Origin: Tubulanus polymorphus
Lineage: Eukaryota; Nemertea; Palaeonemertea; Tubulaniformes; Tubulanidae
DNA: 64,000 nt
Assembly: GCF_964204645.1 (NCBI RefSeq)
Contig: NC_134028.1
Location: 11,819,001 to 11,883,000, forward strand
Reading direction: 5' to 3'
In this document: positions 45,163 to 55,729 of the stretch, one piece after another
Layout of the letters: every line of letters starts with the position of its first letter
Numbering within the stretch: the stretch's first letter is position 1
The notes under the pieces: generated by a model
Told to the model about the DNA's origin: nothing
Database searches by the model: none
What the model saw: only the letters and a program-made list of their open reading frames with translations
Translations under genes and position numbers: made by a program

Positions 45163-46050
45163 CTGAAATATAATGTTACACCTTCATTAAAGCCAAATAA
45201 TAATTGATCACCTATAGAAAGACAATGGTACGATAACCACACTCGAATGCGGTGAACAGATGATAAGATAAAAACCCACTATTTCAAAATTAAAAGAAAT
45301 CTAAAATCGGGAATTTATTTATTGAAACAATCTAAAATATAAGAACACGACGTTTCGACCTCACACTAGAGATCATCGTCAGGTCAAGACAAGTTTGATC
45401 TAAACTAGGGTACCAGGGATGCAATACCTTTGTGGGCAGGCTTAGTTTGAAATGCTCCACAATCTGACAATCTGCCAATTTCAATACATAATATAGCTGC
45501 ACAGTAGCGATAATGGGTTATCAGTATTGATGTTTCTGTTACTCCGGAGAAATAAGTAGTACAGTCTGAATATGAATAAGTACATTGCTTCCTCAGAAAT
45601 CCTCCGGACCCTGATCCCTAAGTGTGTATGAGAGATTACCACTGGCACTAGAATAGTGAGGCGAACACCACTTGCTATTTCAGATCTAAATACAGTTACA
45701 GGCTTAGAAAAGGGCGTACAGGTAATGTATTACTCTTCCACAAAAATGGTCTAGAGCCACAGAAATGACTGTAGTGTATATAAATGTTGTGTTTATTTGG
45801 TGTGTAATGTAAAGATTAATCAGGTATGAATGTATAGTGTGTGTGTGATATAAATATGGTTGTGTGGGATGTATGGTCAGTGTGGGTTGGCATAGGTAGC
45901 CTGTCCAGATGACTGCACCCTTGTGAATGAAAGGGGTATGAAGACTCTGTTGTACAAGAGCCCCAAGGGGTTAAATGGAGAGCAGAGAGATGCGCAACTT
46001 AGAAAATTCGAAGGAAGTGTGGAGAACAGAGTTTGAGAAAATAGAGCGGA
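45163..46050. other. Intron; weak family 1 trace at 45408-45480
   Basis: Apart from the Penelope-type terminal sequence, only a diverged family-1 start (GGTACCAGGGATGCAATACC) is recognisable. Confidence 0.4.
45341..45395 (-). ncRNA. Penelope-type terminal sequence with possible hammerhead-ribozyme core
   Basis: On the minus strand: CTGACGA, then a stem GATCTC/GAGGTC around loop TAGTGT, then GAAACGTC. This has the hammerhead order CUGANGA, helix II, GAAA, very short helix III and a GUC cleavage triplet. Penelope-like terminal repeats are known to carry minimal hammerheads. Against it: one extra U between the core and helix II, and helix I is weak (only two clear pairs). It may be a decayed copy. 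It lies 350 bp from a Penelope RT fragment but in opposite orientation and beyond an exon. Confidence 0.35.
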
Positions 46051-46121
46051 TAGAGCGAGACTCAAACCCGGGCCAGTAAATTACTAGCGCAGCGTCTCCC
46101 CACTAGACCACTGAGCTCGCT
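46051..46121 (-). repeat. tRNA-like module (SINE head or tRNA relic)
   Basis: On the minus strand: AGCGAGCTCAGTGGTCTAGT with A-box-like TGGTCTAGTGG, and a B-box-like GGTTTGAGTCTCG about 35 bases later; overall 71 nt. The acceptor and T stems pair imperfectly and no clean cloverleaf forms, so a tRNA-derived SINE or pseudogene is likelier than a working tRNA. Confidence 0.5.
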
Positions 46122-46616
46122 GAAAACCACCCGAATGTTTTAACTACATATAGCCTCACCTTACCCTAAACGTATCCCTAGTTGTGAAACGGAACCCTCT
46201 GGACCCTCTTCTCACCCTCTTGACACTAAACCTATCGAAACCCTAACCCTTCACCCAATAAAAATGATTTTATGCCGTTTCGTTTTGGAAGTTTTATATA
46301 AATCCCTGTAGGTCACCTTGTCTATCATGCCACATGTATGCAATACAGAGAAATGGCGATTAATGGCGAAAATTTGTGGAATAAATAATTAATTTCTCAA
46401 AACAATGTTGATTAATTGCTCAAAACATAAAACATACATAAAATTTGATTATTTCAAAAGGTGAATTAGTTCGTGAATTAATTGTGGACTCAAGTCAATA
46501 GAAAGTATATTTTTGAAGTGTTACTTTTTTCAACCGTGTTTTGACCCTTGTCATCCCTAACATTGGTATAAGCCCATAAAAGGCTTACCACCAACAATTA
46601 GGTAACTAACTAGTTT
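46122..46616. other. Intergenic or intronic DNA, nothing recognised
   Basis: Contains a few CCCTAA-like hexamers (46150-46250) but not a telomeric array. No other feature. Confidence 0.5.
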
Positions 46617-49600
46617 TCAGCGAGCTTTCTCTAGGTCTTCTTCTTCTTCCAAATAACTGTCAGCATCAACAGGTTGATGAAACAACAGTGTATGGGTGTG
46701 CGCAAATATATATACATATATATACAGACAATAGTAATGATTATAGTAATAAAATGGTAATAATGATAATAATAATATTAATAATGGTTTTAAGCTAAGC
46801 AGTGTGGGATAAGAGGGACTTAAATGCTTCAATGCTCTCCGCTGACACAGTATCTGCAGGTAGAGCGTTCCAATCTTGAACTGTTCTGGTATAGAAGGAT
46901 TGTCATCTGACTTCCGTGCGGGAGAACTTGACTTGGAAAGGAAAGAGTGTGAGTCATTAGTTTTGCGGACAGGTGGAACCAAGCCTGTACTTGTATCAAC
47001 CAAAGTGTGTTCGTTGGTGAGCTTATACAATAGTGTGAGTCTGGACTGTCTTCTTCTGTCCTGTAGTGACTGCCATTGTAGATGGGACAACATATCTGTT
47101 ACACTGGATCTATTGTGGAAACGATTAGTGACATACCTTGCAGCTCGATGTTGGATCATTTCCAATCGGTGTATGTCAGTCTGGAGGTATGGGTCCCAGA
47201 CACTGCTCCCATATTCTACTATGGGTCTGACAGTGATCTGTAAGCTGTGTCCTTCACATGTATCGAGTTTATGTTAACATTTCTTTTCAGGAATCCAATG
47301 GTTCGATTTGCCTTGTCGCAAAGTTCTTCAATATGGGGTGTCCATTTTAAATTGTTGGTGATGGTTACGATTCTAGGACAGTTGCCCCCCGGATAATTGC
47401 CCCACGAATAAAATCCTTTTTGATTTGGATTAACACCACCTAAATACTTTACCAAGAAATTCATTTGTATAATATTGAAAATGGATTTATAAGATATTAT
47501 AGAATTACTGATGTTGTGTGCAGATAAAAAACTTTAAATCATTCCTTGTGTAATTATAATTCACTGACCTAATTAAAGGAAACTTAATAAGTCCACTTAC
47601 TAGTGCATTAGTTAACGTTGGCTGATTCATTGGAATTAGTTTTAGTGTTACCTAGCCAATCAAAAACTTTAAAGCAGTCCTAGAGTAATTAGCTAGAATT
47701 AGTTCACTTTGTCTAATTAATTTGAAGTAAATATCTGTGTTACTTTAAGATTAAAAAGATTTAATTTGGAGGGTAATTGTCCAGGGGGCAATTGTTCTAG
47801 GATCTGTATTACTTAAAGATTAAAAAGATTTGATTTGGGGGCAATTGTCCAGGGTGCAATTGTTTTGATACTGATGGTTACACCTAGGTACTTTGCTGTC
47901 TGTACATGTGATAGGACATGGCCTCGAAGCTCATAAGTGTATTGGTAGGGACGTCCTCTTGTGATACTGAGTACATGGCACTTGTCTATATTATATTCCA
48001 TGTTCCATCTAGTTTCCCATTCAGTGAGATCAAGGTCATGTTGCAGCACTTCTGCATGTTTCTGTGAGGAGACTACTAGGTAGGCGATGGTGTCATCAGC
48101 AAAAAGTCGTATTTAAGATGTTATATTCAGTGGTATATCATTTAAATGTAGAAAAGGAGTAAGCTTGGGCCTAAAACCGATCCTTGTGGAACTCCTGATT
48201 CAACATCCACTGTTTCAGATGACTCTCCTTCAATAATGACTGCCTGTTTTCTTCCTGAAAGGAATGCTTCAATCCATGCATTTGTTTTGCCCAAGACCCC
48301 ATAGTGGTCAAGTTTGTGTACGAGTAGCTGGTGACTGACTTTATCAAAGGCTTTGCTGAAATCCATTACTATGCAGTCCGTTTGTTTTCTGTTGTCTATG
48401 TTAGATGTTACATCATCAGTAAATCCGCCAGTTGCGTTTCGCAGGAAAGTCCTCAACGAAAACCATGTTAGAGCGGATAGAGTATCCCTTGTTGTTCTCT
48501 GTGGTTCATGATGTTTGAGGTCATGATGTGTTCCATGATTTTACAACAGACACAAGTCAGTGATATTGGGCGATAGTTGATTGCATTGTATTTGTCACCT
48601 TTTTTATAGACTTGGGTGACATTTGCATTCCTCCAGTCCTCTGGTACTTCTGAGTTACTATAGGATCTGCAATATATTTACATGAGGACGGGGCTACTTC
48701 TGTGGCAAGTTCTTTCAGGATCCGGGATTTGATGTTATCTGGTCCAGCTGCTTTCCCTGGTTTTAAATTTTTCAGCAACTGCTCTACTCCTCAAGTTTGT
48801 ATATCTATATCCTCCATTTTTGGGAAGTTCCCATACATTTTAATATTGTGTCGGATTTCATCTTTAGTGATGCTGCTTTGTTTTGTGAAAGCAGACTTGA
48901 ATTGTTGATAAAGAATGTTGGCTTTATCCTTGGATGTGTTGTATAGAATTTCATCATTTCCGAGTGGGGGAATGTTTGATCCCTTTGACCTTTGGTGTTT
49001 GACATAGGTCCAAATGCGTTTAAGTCCTCCAAATTGGCCGTGGTCGTTATTGTTACTTTGAGTGACAATATCCTCTATGTGTTTCCAATGGGCGCATCTG
49101 AGTTCTTTCTGTACAATTCTTTTTAATTCTTTATATTGTCGTCTATGAGTGTGATGACCAGATTTTTTAAGTTTTCTGTGGAGTCTACTTCTTTTCCTGA
49201 TAAGCCTACGTAAAGTTTGGTCAACCCAAGGCAGTCCATCTCTTTCCTTGGCAGTTTTTGTTGGGATATTCATCTTGACACTTTTTTCAAATTGAGTTTT
49301 GAAGGTGGACCACATAGATTCTGCTGATTTATTATTTTCATAAAGATTTTGGACATCACTGTAGGTTTTTATTCATATCCAGTTAAAGGAGTCCCAGTTT
49401 GCCTTGTCATAGAGGAATTTTCTGTGGAGTCTGTTTTAGACTATTTGGCTGGATGTCAATTTCACAGAACACGACATCATGGTCCGAGACTCCAGGTTAT
49501 GTTTTTGTTCTCAAAAAGAAATTTGGGTCGTAGGATCAGGAGATCCAAAGTGTTCTCACCTCGTGTTTGTTCCTCTACTAATTGCGTGAGGCCAATATCG

Positions 49601-49915
49601 TCTAGGGTGTCAAGAAAGTCTGTGTGATTTTGGATATTTCTTGTTGAGGGTTTAATCTTCCTCTGCTTCCAATCACAACGAGGAACGGTTAGTCACCTCC
49701 GATCAATAAAACTGCATTATTCGTGGATGTGGTTGCTTTCTGCAGACTACGCCTAAGTTCCTGATATGACTCACTATCACTGGTGATTGGGTTATAGTAT
49801 GAGCAGATGTAAAGGTGTCGCGTTCTCTTTGTAGTGATCTTACATGAGGCCATTTCACAATTTGTAGAGAGCTCTGGTACAGGTGCCTCTGTTCTCCAAA
49901 CTTTCCTTCAATTTT
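46617..49915 (-). mobile_element. Non-LTR retrotransposon (CR1/Jockey-like), decayed, interrupted by a MITE
   Basis: Minus-strand order: endonuclease remains (LYICSYYNPI near 49800, TLDDIGLTQLVEEQTRGENT near 49600), linker (MWSTFKTQFEKSVKM at 49315), KNLKPGKAAGPDNI at about 48760, MDFSKAFDKVSHQLL, SGVPQGSVLGPSL, FADDT at about 48095, YNIDKCHVLSITRG, KYLGVTI, then NNLKWTPHIEELCDKANRT and a C-terminal AARYVTNRF block at 47140. Several frame changes and stops. The 47369-47871 insertion separates KYLGVTI from TNNLKW. The AT-rich microsatellite near 46740-46790 is probably just beyond the original coding end. Confidence 0.88.
47359..47881. mobile_element. Mutator-like MITE with 10-bp target duplication
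   Basis: Element 47369-47871 (503 bp) flanked by TGATGGTTAC at 47359-47368 and 47872-47881. Removing one duplication and the element restores the LINE reading GVTITNNLKW. The termini are imperfect inverted repeats built of GGRCAATTGCCCC-like blocks. Near one end a ~70-bp unit (TTAAAAAGATTTRATTTGG) is duplicated. A 9-10-bp duplication is characteristic of the Mutator superfamily. No coding capacity. Confidence 0.85.
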
Positions 49916-50892
49916 CCAAGTCGCGCACCTCGGGTCCTCCTTATTACCGAGATGACGTAATTTACCGAGATGAACCAAGATGACATGAAATATAACATAT
50001 TTATTTATTCCTAATCGATTTTAACACTAGAAATCATGTTATAGTAGAGTAATACCCGTGGAAACCACAGGTGATTTCCTTTGGCCCAGAACTTCAAACT
50101 GTTCAATTCATTCGCAATGGAATTAAGTCAGGCCATTTGAAATCTTTGTGTCCATTCCCGTGGAGACCCTATGAACTTTGATGACCGGTACCCGTGGAGA
50201 CCGGGAACTATCGGAGGTTAACAAAATATGCACGGTGTTGCGTGGGACTCGAACTTCTGACCCATCAGGTGCCAGTCTTGTACTTTACTAACTGGGCCAT
50301 TGAAACAGCATAGTGATACAGTACTGTAGAATTGTTTTGGTGCGAGAAGAGTCTATAATTAAAATTCCTGCTTACTGATTGGCTGAAATTTTGTCTGCCT
50401 CCGATTGGCCTCCTATAAATATTTTCACACCGTTTATACCCGTTGCATTAGTTTATACAATGATTGACTACCACACAGAATTTCAAGGCCCAATTCTTCT
50501 CCACGGCGACGCTATTTGGTACATAGTTTCGTATTAATATATAGATCAGTAGTAAATACCTTGTAGTCATATTTTACATATATTCCGGATATTTTGTAAA
50601 AAATATTTTGACTTCAAATACGTCATCTCGGTTAGCAATAAAATTTCATTGAATTTGATTGATCGACGATAGTCAAATATGACCAAAGATATACATTGTT
50701 TACGTTCCACGTTCAACATTTTGTAGGGTACATAAAGGCGCGGCAGGGAAACTATTCTATATTTTGAAAAAAAATATTTTTCACAATATGAAAAAATATT
50801 TGAATAAAATTCATATGATGTCACCAATCAGAGGGTGACTGAATATTGAGTCTTGGAAATCTCTTCCAATGTATGGCTGCGGAAGCTAAAAT
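49916..50892. other. Repeat traces (CCGAGATG motif) and a tRNA-like module
   Basis: 49930-50080 resembles 61625-61740 (ATTACCGAGATGA, GAAATATAACATATTTATTT). The tRNA-like module at 50235-50307 is listed separately. The remainder is unassigned. Confidence 0.45.
50235..50307 (-). repeat. tRNA-like module (probable SINE head)
   Basis: On the minus strand: A-box-like TGGCCCAGTTAG (50299-50288) and B-box-like GTTCGAGTCCCA (50254-50243), about 73 nt overall. Acceptor stem pairs poorly, so not a convincing functional tRNA. Confidence 0.5.
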
Positions 50893-51680
50893 ACCGGTAC
50901 CGTAAAAAATCGGTGTATGTAAGTAGATCATTATAAATCCTGGATTTTACCACTAAAATATTCAGACCTAGACCTATAGTTTGCTGCTTAGTATTTTCAG
51001 GTCACAAGAAATTACAATTTATTACAAATTCTATCAAACAGGACACACAGCGTTCATCGTCTACTATAAAAGTTTGAATGATTATTCATAAGGCCATCCC
51101 GAAATAATAGTCTGTTTGCCGTAACCTGACCGACCCGACTTCAAAGGTGCCGAGTGAAAACTTTTTTCTGGGATTCATTGAAATAAATTTGATTTTTTAT
51201 AAAAACGGTCGACCCACTGCCGATGTATGAGCTACGTATGTTTAAAGTGTATATACAATGTATTGCATATATACAATGTACTATTTCATTTTGAACACAG
51301 AGATGACGCTCTGGACGAAGTTATAATTTTAGAATTATTCTTGAAATCTAGGCTCAACACAAATTTCCCGTGCACAACGCAGATTTGTGATATTGTTTCC
51401 ATGTGAGAATAGGTAATAAATTTGTTTTTTTTTGTCCAAAAATTTTGCAAAAAAAATTTCTACCTACCTACCGACTCATCCTGAAAGCTTGAGCCAAACA
51501 GACAATTATTTTAGGATGGCCTAAAGCGTATTTTCATGTCAAATGTGCACATGCCAGCAAGCAGCGTTACAGTATAATTAGCTACATTGTAAAATATACT
51601 GAACAAGTGTGTATGTACATGTAACAGTCTAATGCACTCAACGCGCACATGGAGGCCTTATCTGTAAGTGAATGTTCTCT
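50893..51680 (-). mobile_element. Decayed inverted copy of the TA-type MITE, split by a Harbinger-like MITE
   Basis: The start ACCGTAAAAAATCGGTGTAT and the TTTCAGGTCACAAGAAAT block match the complement of the 40687-41276 element. The part after the nested insert (51540-51680) matches the complement of 40860-40980. Confidence 0.65.
51089..51524. mobile_element. PIF/Harbinger-like MITE with TAA target duplication
   Basis: Element 51092-51521 (430 bp). Left end GGCCATCCCGAAATAATAGT, right end on the other strand GGCCATCCTAAAATAATTGT, both followed by CTGTTTG. TAA flanks both sides. A TWA three-base duplication fits PIF/Harbinger. No transposase. Confidence 0.82.
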
Positions 51681-52175
51681 TACACATCAATGACAATCAA
51701 AACAATCCCCGGGGATTAAAATGAAACGATACCTATGGCAAATATGTGAAATAATTATATTCTCACCAGCAATGAGCATTTGGGATTCGCACATTTACGG
51801 CACCTAGTCCAATCAAACGTTCGCCATTTATAGCTTTCCATGGTTATTTTAGTAGCGCCAAAATTCCCCGTATATCCCAGAAACAGCCAATCACATTCGC
51901 TCATAGAGACGACACCCCCCAATCAAGGTCATTGCAATTTAATACGCAAAAGCTAAGAATTTTCCCACCAAAAACAGTTTTCGTAGAATATCAACAGTTA
52001 AATTATAAGTTGACCATGTCATCGACGGAGGTTCACCATGTCTTCAATCGCATCGATTATAAGTTGTTTAGGCCGAGAACCAATAAAACATAGGCCTACG
52101 CTCACATAAAAAAACGTAGCGCGATTTTATATGAATTGGCTCAATGCCAACTTCATATCGCTGACAAAGGTAAAC

Positions 52176-52815
52176 CAACTAGTTATCAATAGTTTATGTT
52201 TGCCCTAAGTTTATCTAGGAATATCTATTATTATATAGATTATTATTATTTGGTTTCCATGGTAACGGCAAGAAAAATTGTGAAATATTGAGAAATATTG
52301 ATATGATTTCAGGTGAAATTATTTTTTTCACTAGGCGCTACATAATTTTTGAAATGAATCAAACATGATTTTCAAGGTCTGTCAGTCAGGTCTATAGGCT
52401 CCTATTGCAAATTGATTTAAATATACCAATTATATATATTATTTGCTAAATGAATTTTAGTAAAGAATAGCAGAAAATCAGGCTTCGCCTAGCTCAAATC
52501 GCTTAAATTTGAAATATATTCATATCATAATAAAATCAATCAGTTTAGAAACATAAACCAAGCAATAGTTATAATACTACTAATAATAGCCTAACTAAAT
52601 AATAATCCATTTGTTTTGTTTTGAGCTAGATTTCAACAATATTTTATATATATTTCAATTTTGCTGCTTTTGGAAAATCCCCTCGGGAGCCTCCCTGTCC
52701 CATCATGCGCCACTATTTTTGCCCATCACAAGCCTCAATTTATCCCATTAGACGCCTCCCTCTTTCTACAGCCGCTTTACTGACGGGAGCGTAGTGGCCG
52801 TCCGCGAGCACAAAA
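52176..52815 (+). repeat. Dispersed repeat family 7, copy A
   Basis: Matches 63056-63690 throughout (ACTAGTTATCAATAGTTWAT at the start, CATCACAAGCCTCAATTTAT and GGGAGCGTAGTGGC at the end). It includes GGTTTCCATGGTAAC, an RFX-type palindrome. Confidence 0.85.
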
Positions 52816-52834
52816 AAATTTTTTTACCCTTCTT

Positions 52835-53004
52835 CAAACAACGTCTAGGGCAAAAGTGCTCATATAAGGTTAACTTTCGTTTGAGGGACGAGGCTTTGAG
52901 CATCTATTTCACCCCTTAAAACACCATCAACTTACCTCAAACTGACTGCTCCGTAATCAGATGGAAGTTAACTATTGTTTGTGCATAAATTTGTAATCCT
53001 AAGA
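52835..53004 (+). repeat. Dispersed repeat family 8, occupied copy (left part)
   Basis: Matches 61342-61505 (ACAACGTCTAGGGCAAAAGT onward). The hAT derivative interrupts it at 53005; the other part continues at 54230-54370. Confidence 0.85.
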
Positions 53005-54234
53005 CAGGGTTCATAGCCTCCAGGCCCAACTTAATTCAAGTACTTTCAAGGACCTATTTCAACAAAATTCAAGTACTATTTTCTGAAAAATACCATATAA
53101 ACACTACTATTTAAGGCGAATTTATTGCAATGAAAATTCCTTTATTGCAGAAAGAAGTACAAACGCAAATCATCATAAAGAAACATCCATGCCTAGCAGA
53201 GTACTTGATAACTTTGGAATCTTTCAGCTTTATTTTAAGAAAGATTTTCTACATGCATCAGAAATTAATAACTTTAAAACAAGAAATCTGTGGGCCTTTC
53301 AACAGAACTACAGGTAGACCTCGCCATCAAAAAGCTATACTATCGAAAGCAAAAATAACAAAATTATACAAAATTAAATTACAGCTCATCTACCTATTTA
53401 AATCGATTAATTTGCTCCTTTTGAGTTTCGATGGCTGAAATTAGCTTTAGAGCCGCTTCTCCCATCGAAGATATGTAAATGGTTTTGGCGCATATCTTGC
53501 ACCTAGCTTCTGTTGAAATTGGTCTGCGTTGAATCCAACTTTTGTATGATTCATGCACCAACCAGGAGTCAGAGAAATGGCACTTCCCATACTGGCCTAT
53601 CTAATTTTGAATGCAACAAATTTCGATGACCGGCTTAAACGTCTAAATGATAACAGCTTAACGCTTAATCATGATCAGCTCGGGATACCCTGACTCGGGA
53701 TACCCTAAAAAATCACTTTTCGATAGTTAATGCTCCAAAGATCGTCAAAATCAAGAACAGTCTTTATATTAATTTGAGGTCATTATTTACTACCAATAAT
53801 CAATTTAGAATTATTTTGAAGTATTTTGTTTGTTTATTTCATCACAACGGCATTTGTATATACGCGGCGCGTGATAGCGGTAGTGCCCTACCGCCACGTG
53901 TCTACTAATAGATTTGTATACGCATTGTCAGCAGTGAGCCACGTGCCTAATACATTTGTACTGTATATATACACAAGTCAGCAGTGTATACGTGTCTATA
54001 GCACGCTGACAGTATAGAGTCACAGCACTCTCACACGTGGTTGGCAGTGCGCGGGCGTATTGAAGTCAATACAACAAACTAATTGACAAAATTTGGACAA
54101 CATTAAAAATTCAAGGACTTCCAATGATTTTTGCTGAAATTTTGAAAATTCAAGCATTTTCAAGGCCTTGAAAACGCATTTTGTGATTCAAGCACTATTA
54201 AGCACTTTCCAGGATCGCTACGAACCCTGTAAGA
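53000..54234 (-). mobile_element. Non-autonomous deletion derivative of the hAT element
   Basis: Element 53005-54229 (1225 bp) flanked by TAAGA at 53000-53004 and 54230-54234. Left 53005-53440 matches 2714-3165; 53441-53525 matches 5917-5997; 53813-54229 matches 5998-6406. Most of the transposase (about 3165-5917) is gone. About 287 bp at 53526-53812 is absent from the long copy. It can only move with transposase supplied elsewhere. Confidence 0.92.
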
Positions 54235-54369
54235 AGCTTTTGACGATCATAGTAGCTCAAACTTTTGACTAGTCACCTCAAAAAACTGCTGAAGTGAAGC
54301 AACATAACAAATATGGCGGCTTTTCCTGGTGCATGATGGGAGTGTAAATTACGGATTCGGACTTAAACT

Positions 54370-55729
54370 TGAACTGACATTGATGCCAATGCAGATATTA
54401 CTCTTGTTTCAAATTCTTAAGGTTAAAATTGACCAAAATTTATGCGTTTCATCAACAAAAAATAACATTGAGCAATTTTAGAGAGACATATTGAATTTTC
54501 AGATTTTATCAATTAAGTTCGTATTGGAAATCCCGATTGTGGCAATCAATTCAATTCAAATCAAATCAATAAATTTTCCGGTTCGCGATTTAAATCATCA
54601 AAAATTTTATTATAAAACACGTTTTCCAAGTCAACAAGGTAACTAATTAATTTATTTGTATTTGAGTGCAAAGGTTTGATTTGACACTAAAATCAGTTGT
54701 TGCATTGCAACCTCTATATAAGGGAGTTAAGTCAAAAAAATCAAAGTCAAAGAAATTTTTTCAAACCTTTAAAAGTGATAAATATACACTTTCTCCTAAC
54801 AAAAAAAAGCCCACTAATTAGCATAATTTATGCGAGAAACAATTACTTTACTTATTTGAATGAGATTTAACACATATTCGGCATTAGTTAAGATCCTTTT
54901 GAATAAGATTTCATATTTATCAAAGTCACATGTGAAATTTACAATGTTTCAGAAACCACATATGCAAATTTCACAAAAAATAACTTACTAATTAGCATAA
55001 TTTATGCATAATTCTCTCAATTTGGTATTATTCTGCCAGCATCAATATTTCAAATAGCCAGTGACTAAATAAAACAGCACTAAACTGTAATACAAAGGTT
55101 TGTTACAAAAGACAACACTCAGTTCCTCCTAATTCAAGGATACCTATTTGATTTAATTAACATAAATTATGCTAACTAGCGATAACGTTTTACGAAAACG
55201 CCAATTTCCAGATGATTTTGCATCAAAATCTTGAATTGAGATCTCATTCATTAAAACTTTCCAAATACATGTTTTATAGACACAGATCAAATTAACAATA
55301 CCAATAGCATAGAAACCCTACATGCAAATGTTACCAAAAAACCTCCCTTATTTACATAATTAATGCAGAATTTCCTTGAAATTTGAATTTTTGCCATTTT
55401 TAATATTTAGAATAACAACTAACTAAACACAATAACACTGTACTACAATGGTTTGTTAAAAGAATGACACACAGTTCACCTTAATTGAGAAAAACTCATT
55501 TGACAGTTAGAAATTTGATCTAATTAGCAATTTGAAATTGGTGTTTCCTTCAAATATTATCACTCATCTGCATAGATTATGCTAATTAGATCAAATGAGT
55601 TTTTCTCTATTAAGCTGAACTGTATGTCATTCTTTTGTATTGCCTTAAGTATATTTAAGTACTAGGCCTACTTAAAAGTACTTAAGGTGATACCTATCAA
55701 AAGATGTATCAATAGAGGCAGCATCCTGG
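54370..55729. other. Very AT-rich stretch with recurring TTAGCATAATTTATGC motifs
   Basis: Variants of the near-palindrome GCATAATTTATGC occur near 54820, 55000, 55165, 55350 and 55570, at irregular spacing. A segment around ATCAAATGAGTTTTTCTC at 55583 is the complement of one near 55490. These look like decayed repeat ends. No gene seen. Confidence 0.4.

Noticed and set aside
46051-46121. Functional tRNA gene
   Set aside because: A and B boxes are present but the acceptor and T stems do not pair cleanly; the same applies to 50235-50307.
46140-46260. Interstitial telomere array
   Set aside because: Only scattered single CCCTAA-like hexamers are present, with no tandem run.
46876-47277. 133-codon plus-strand frame
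   Set aside because: It is antisense to the LINE RT C-terminus, which has recognisable motifs on the minus strand.
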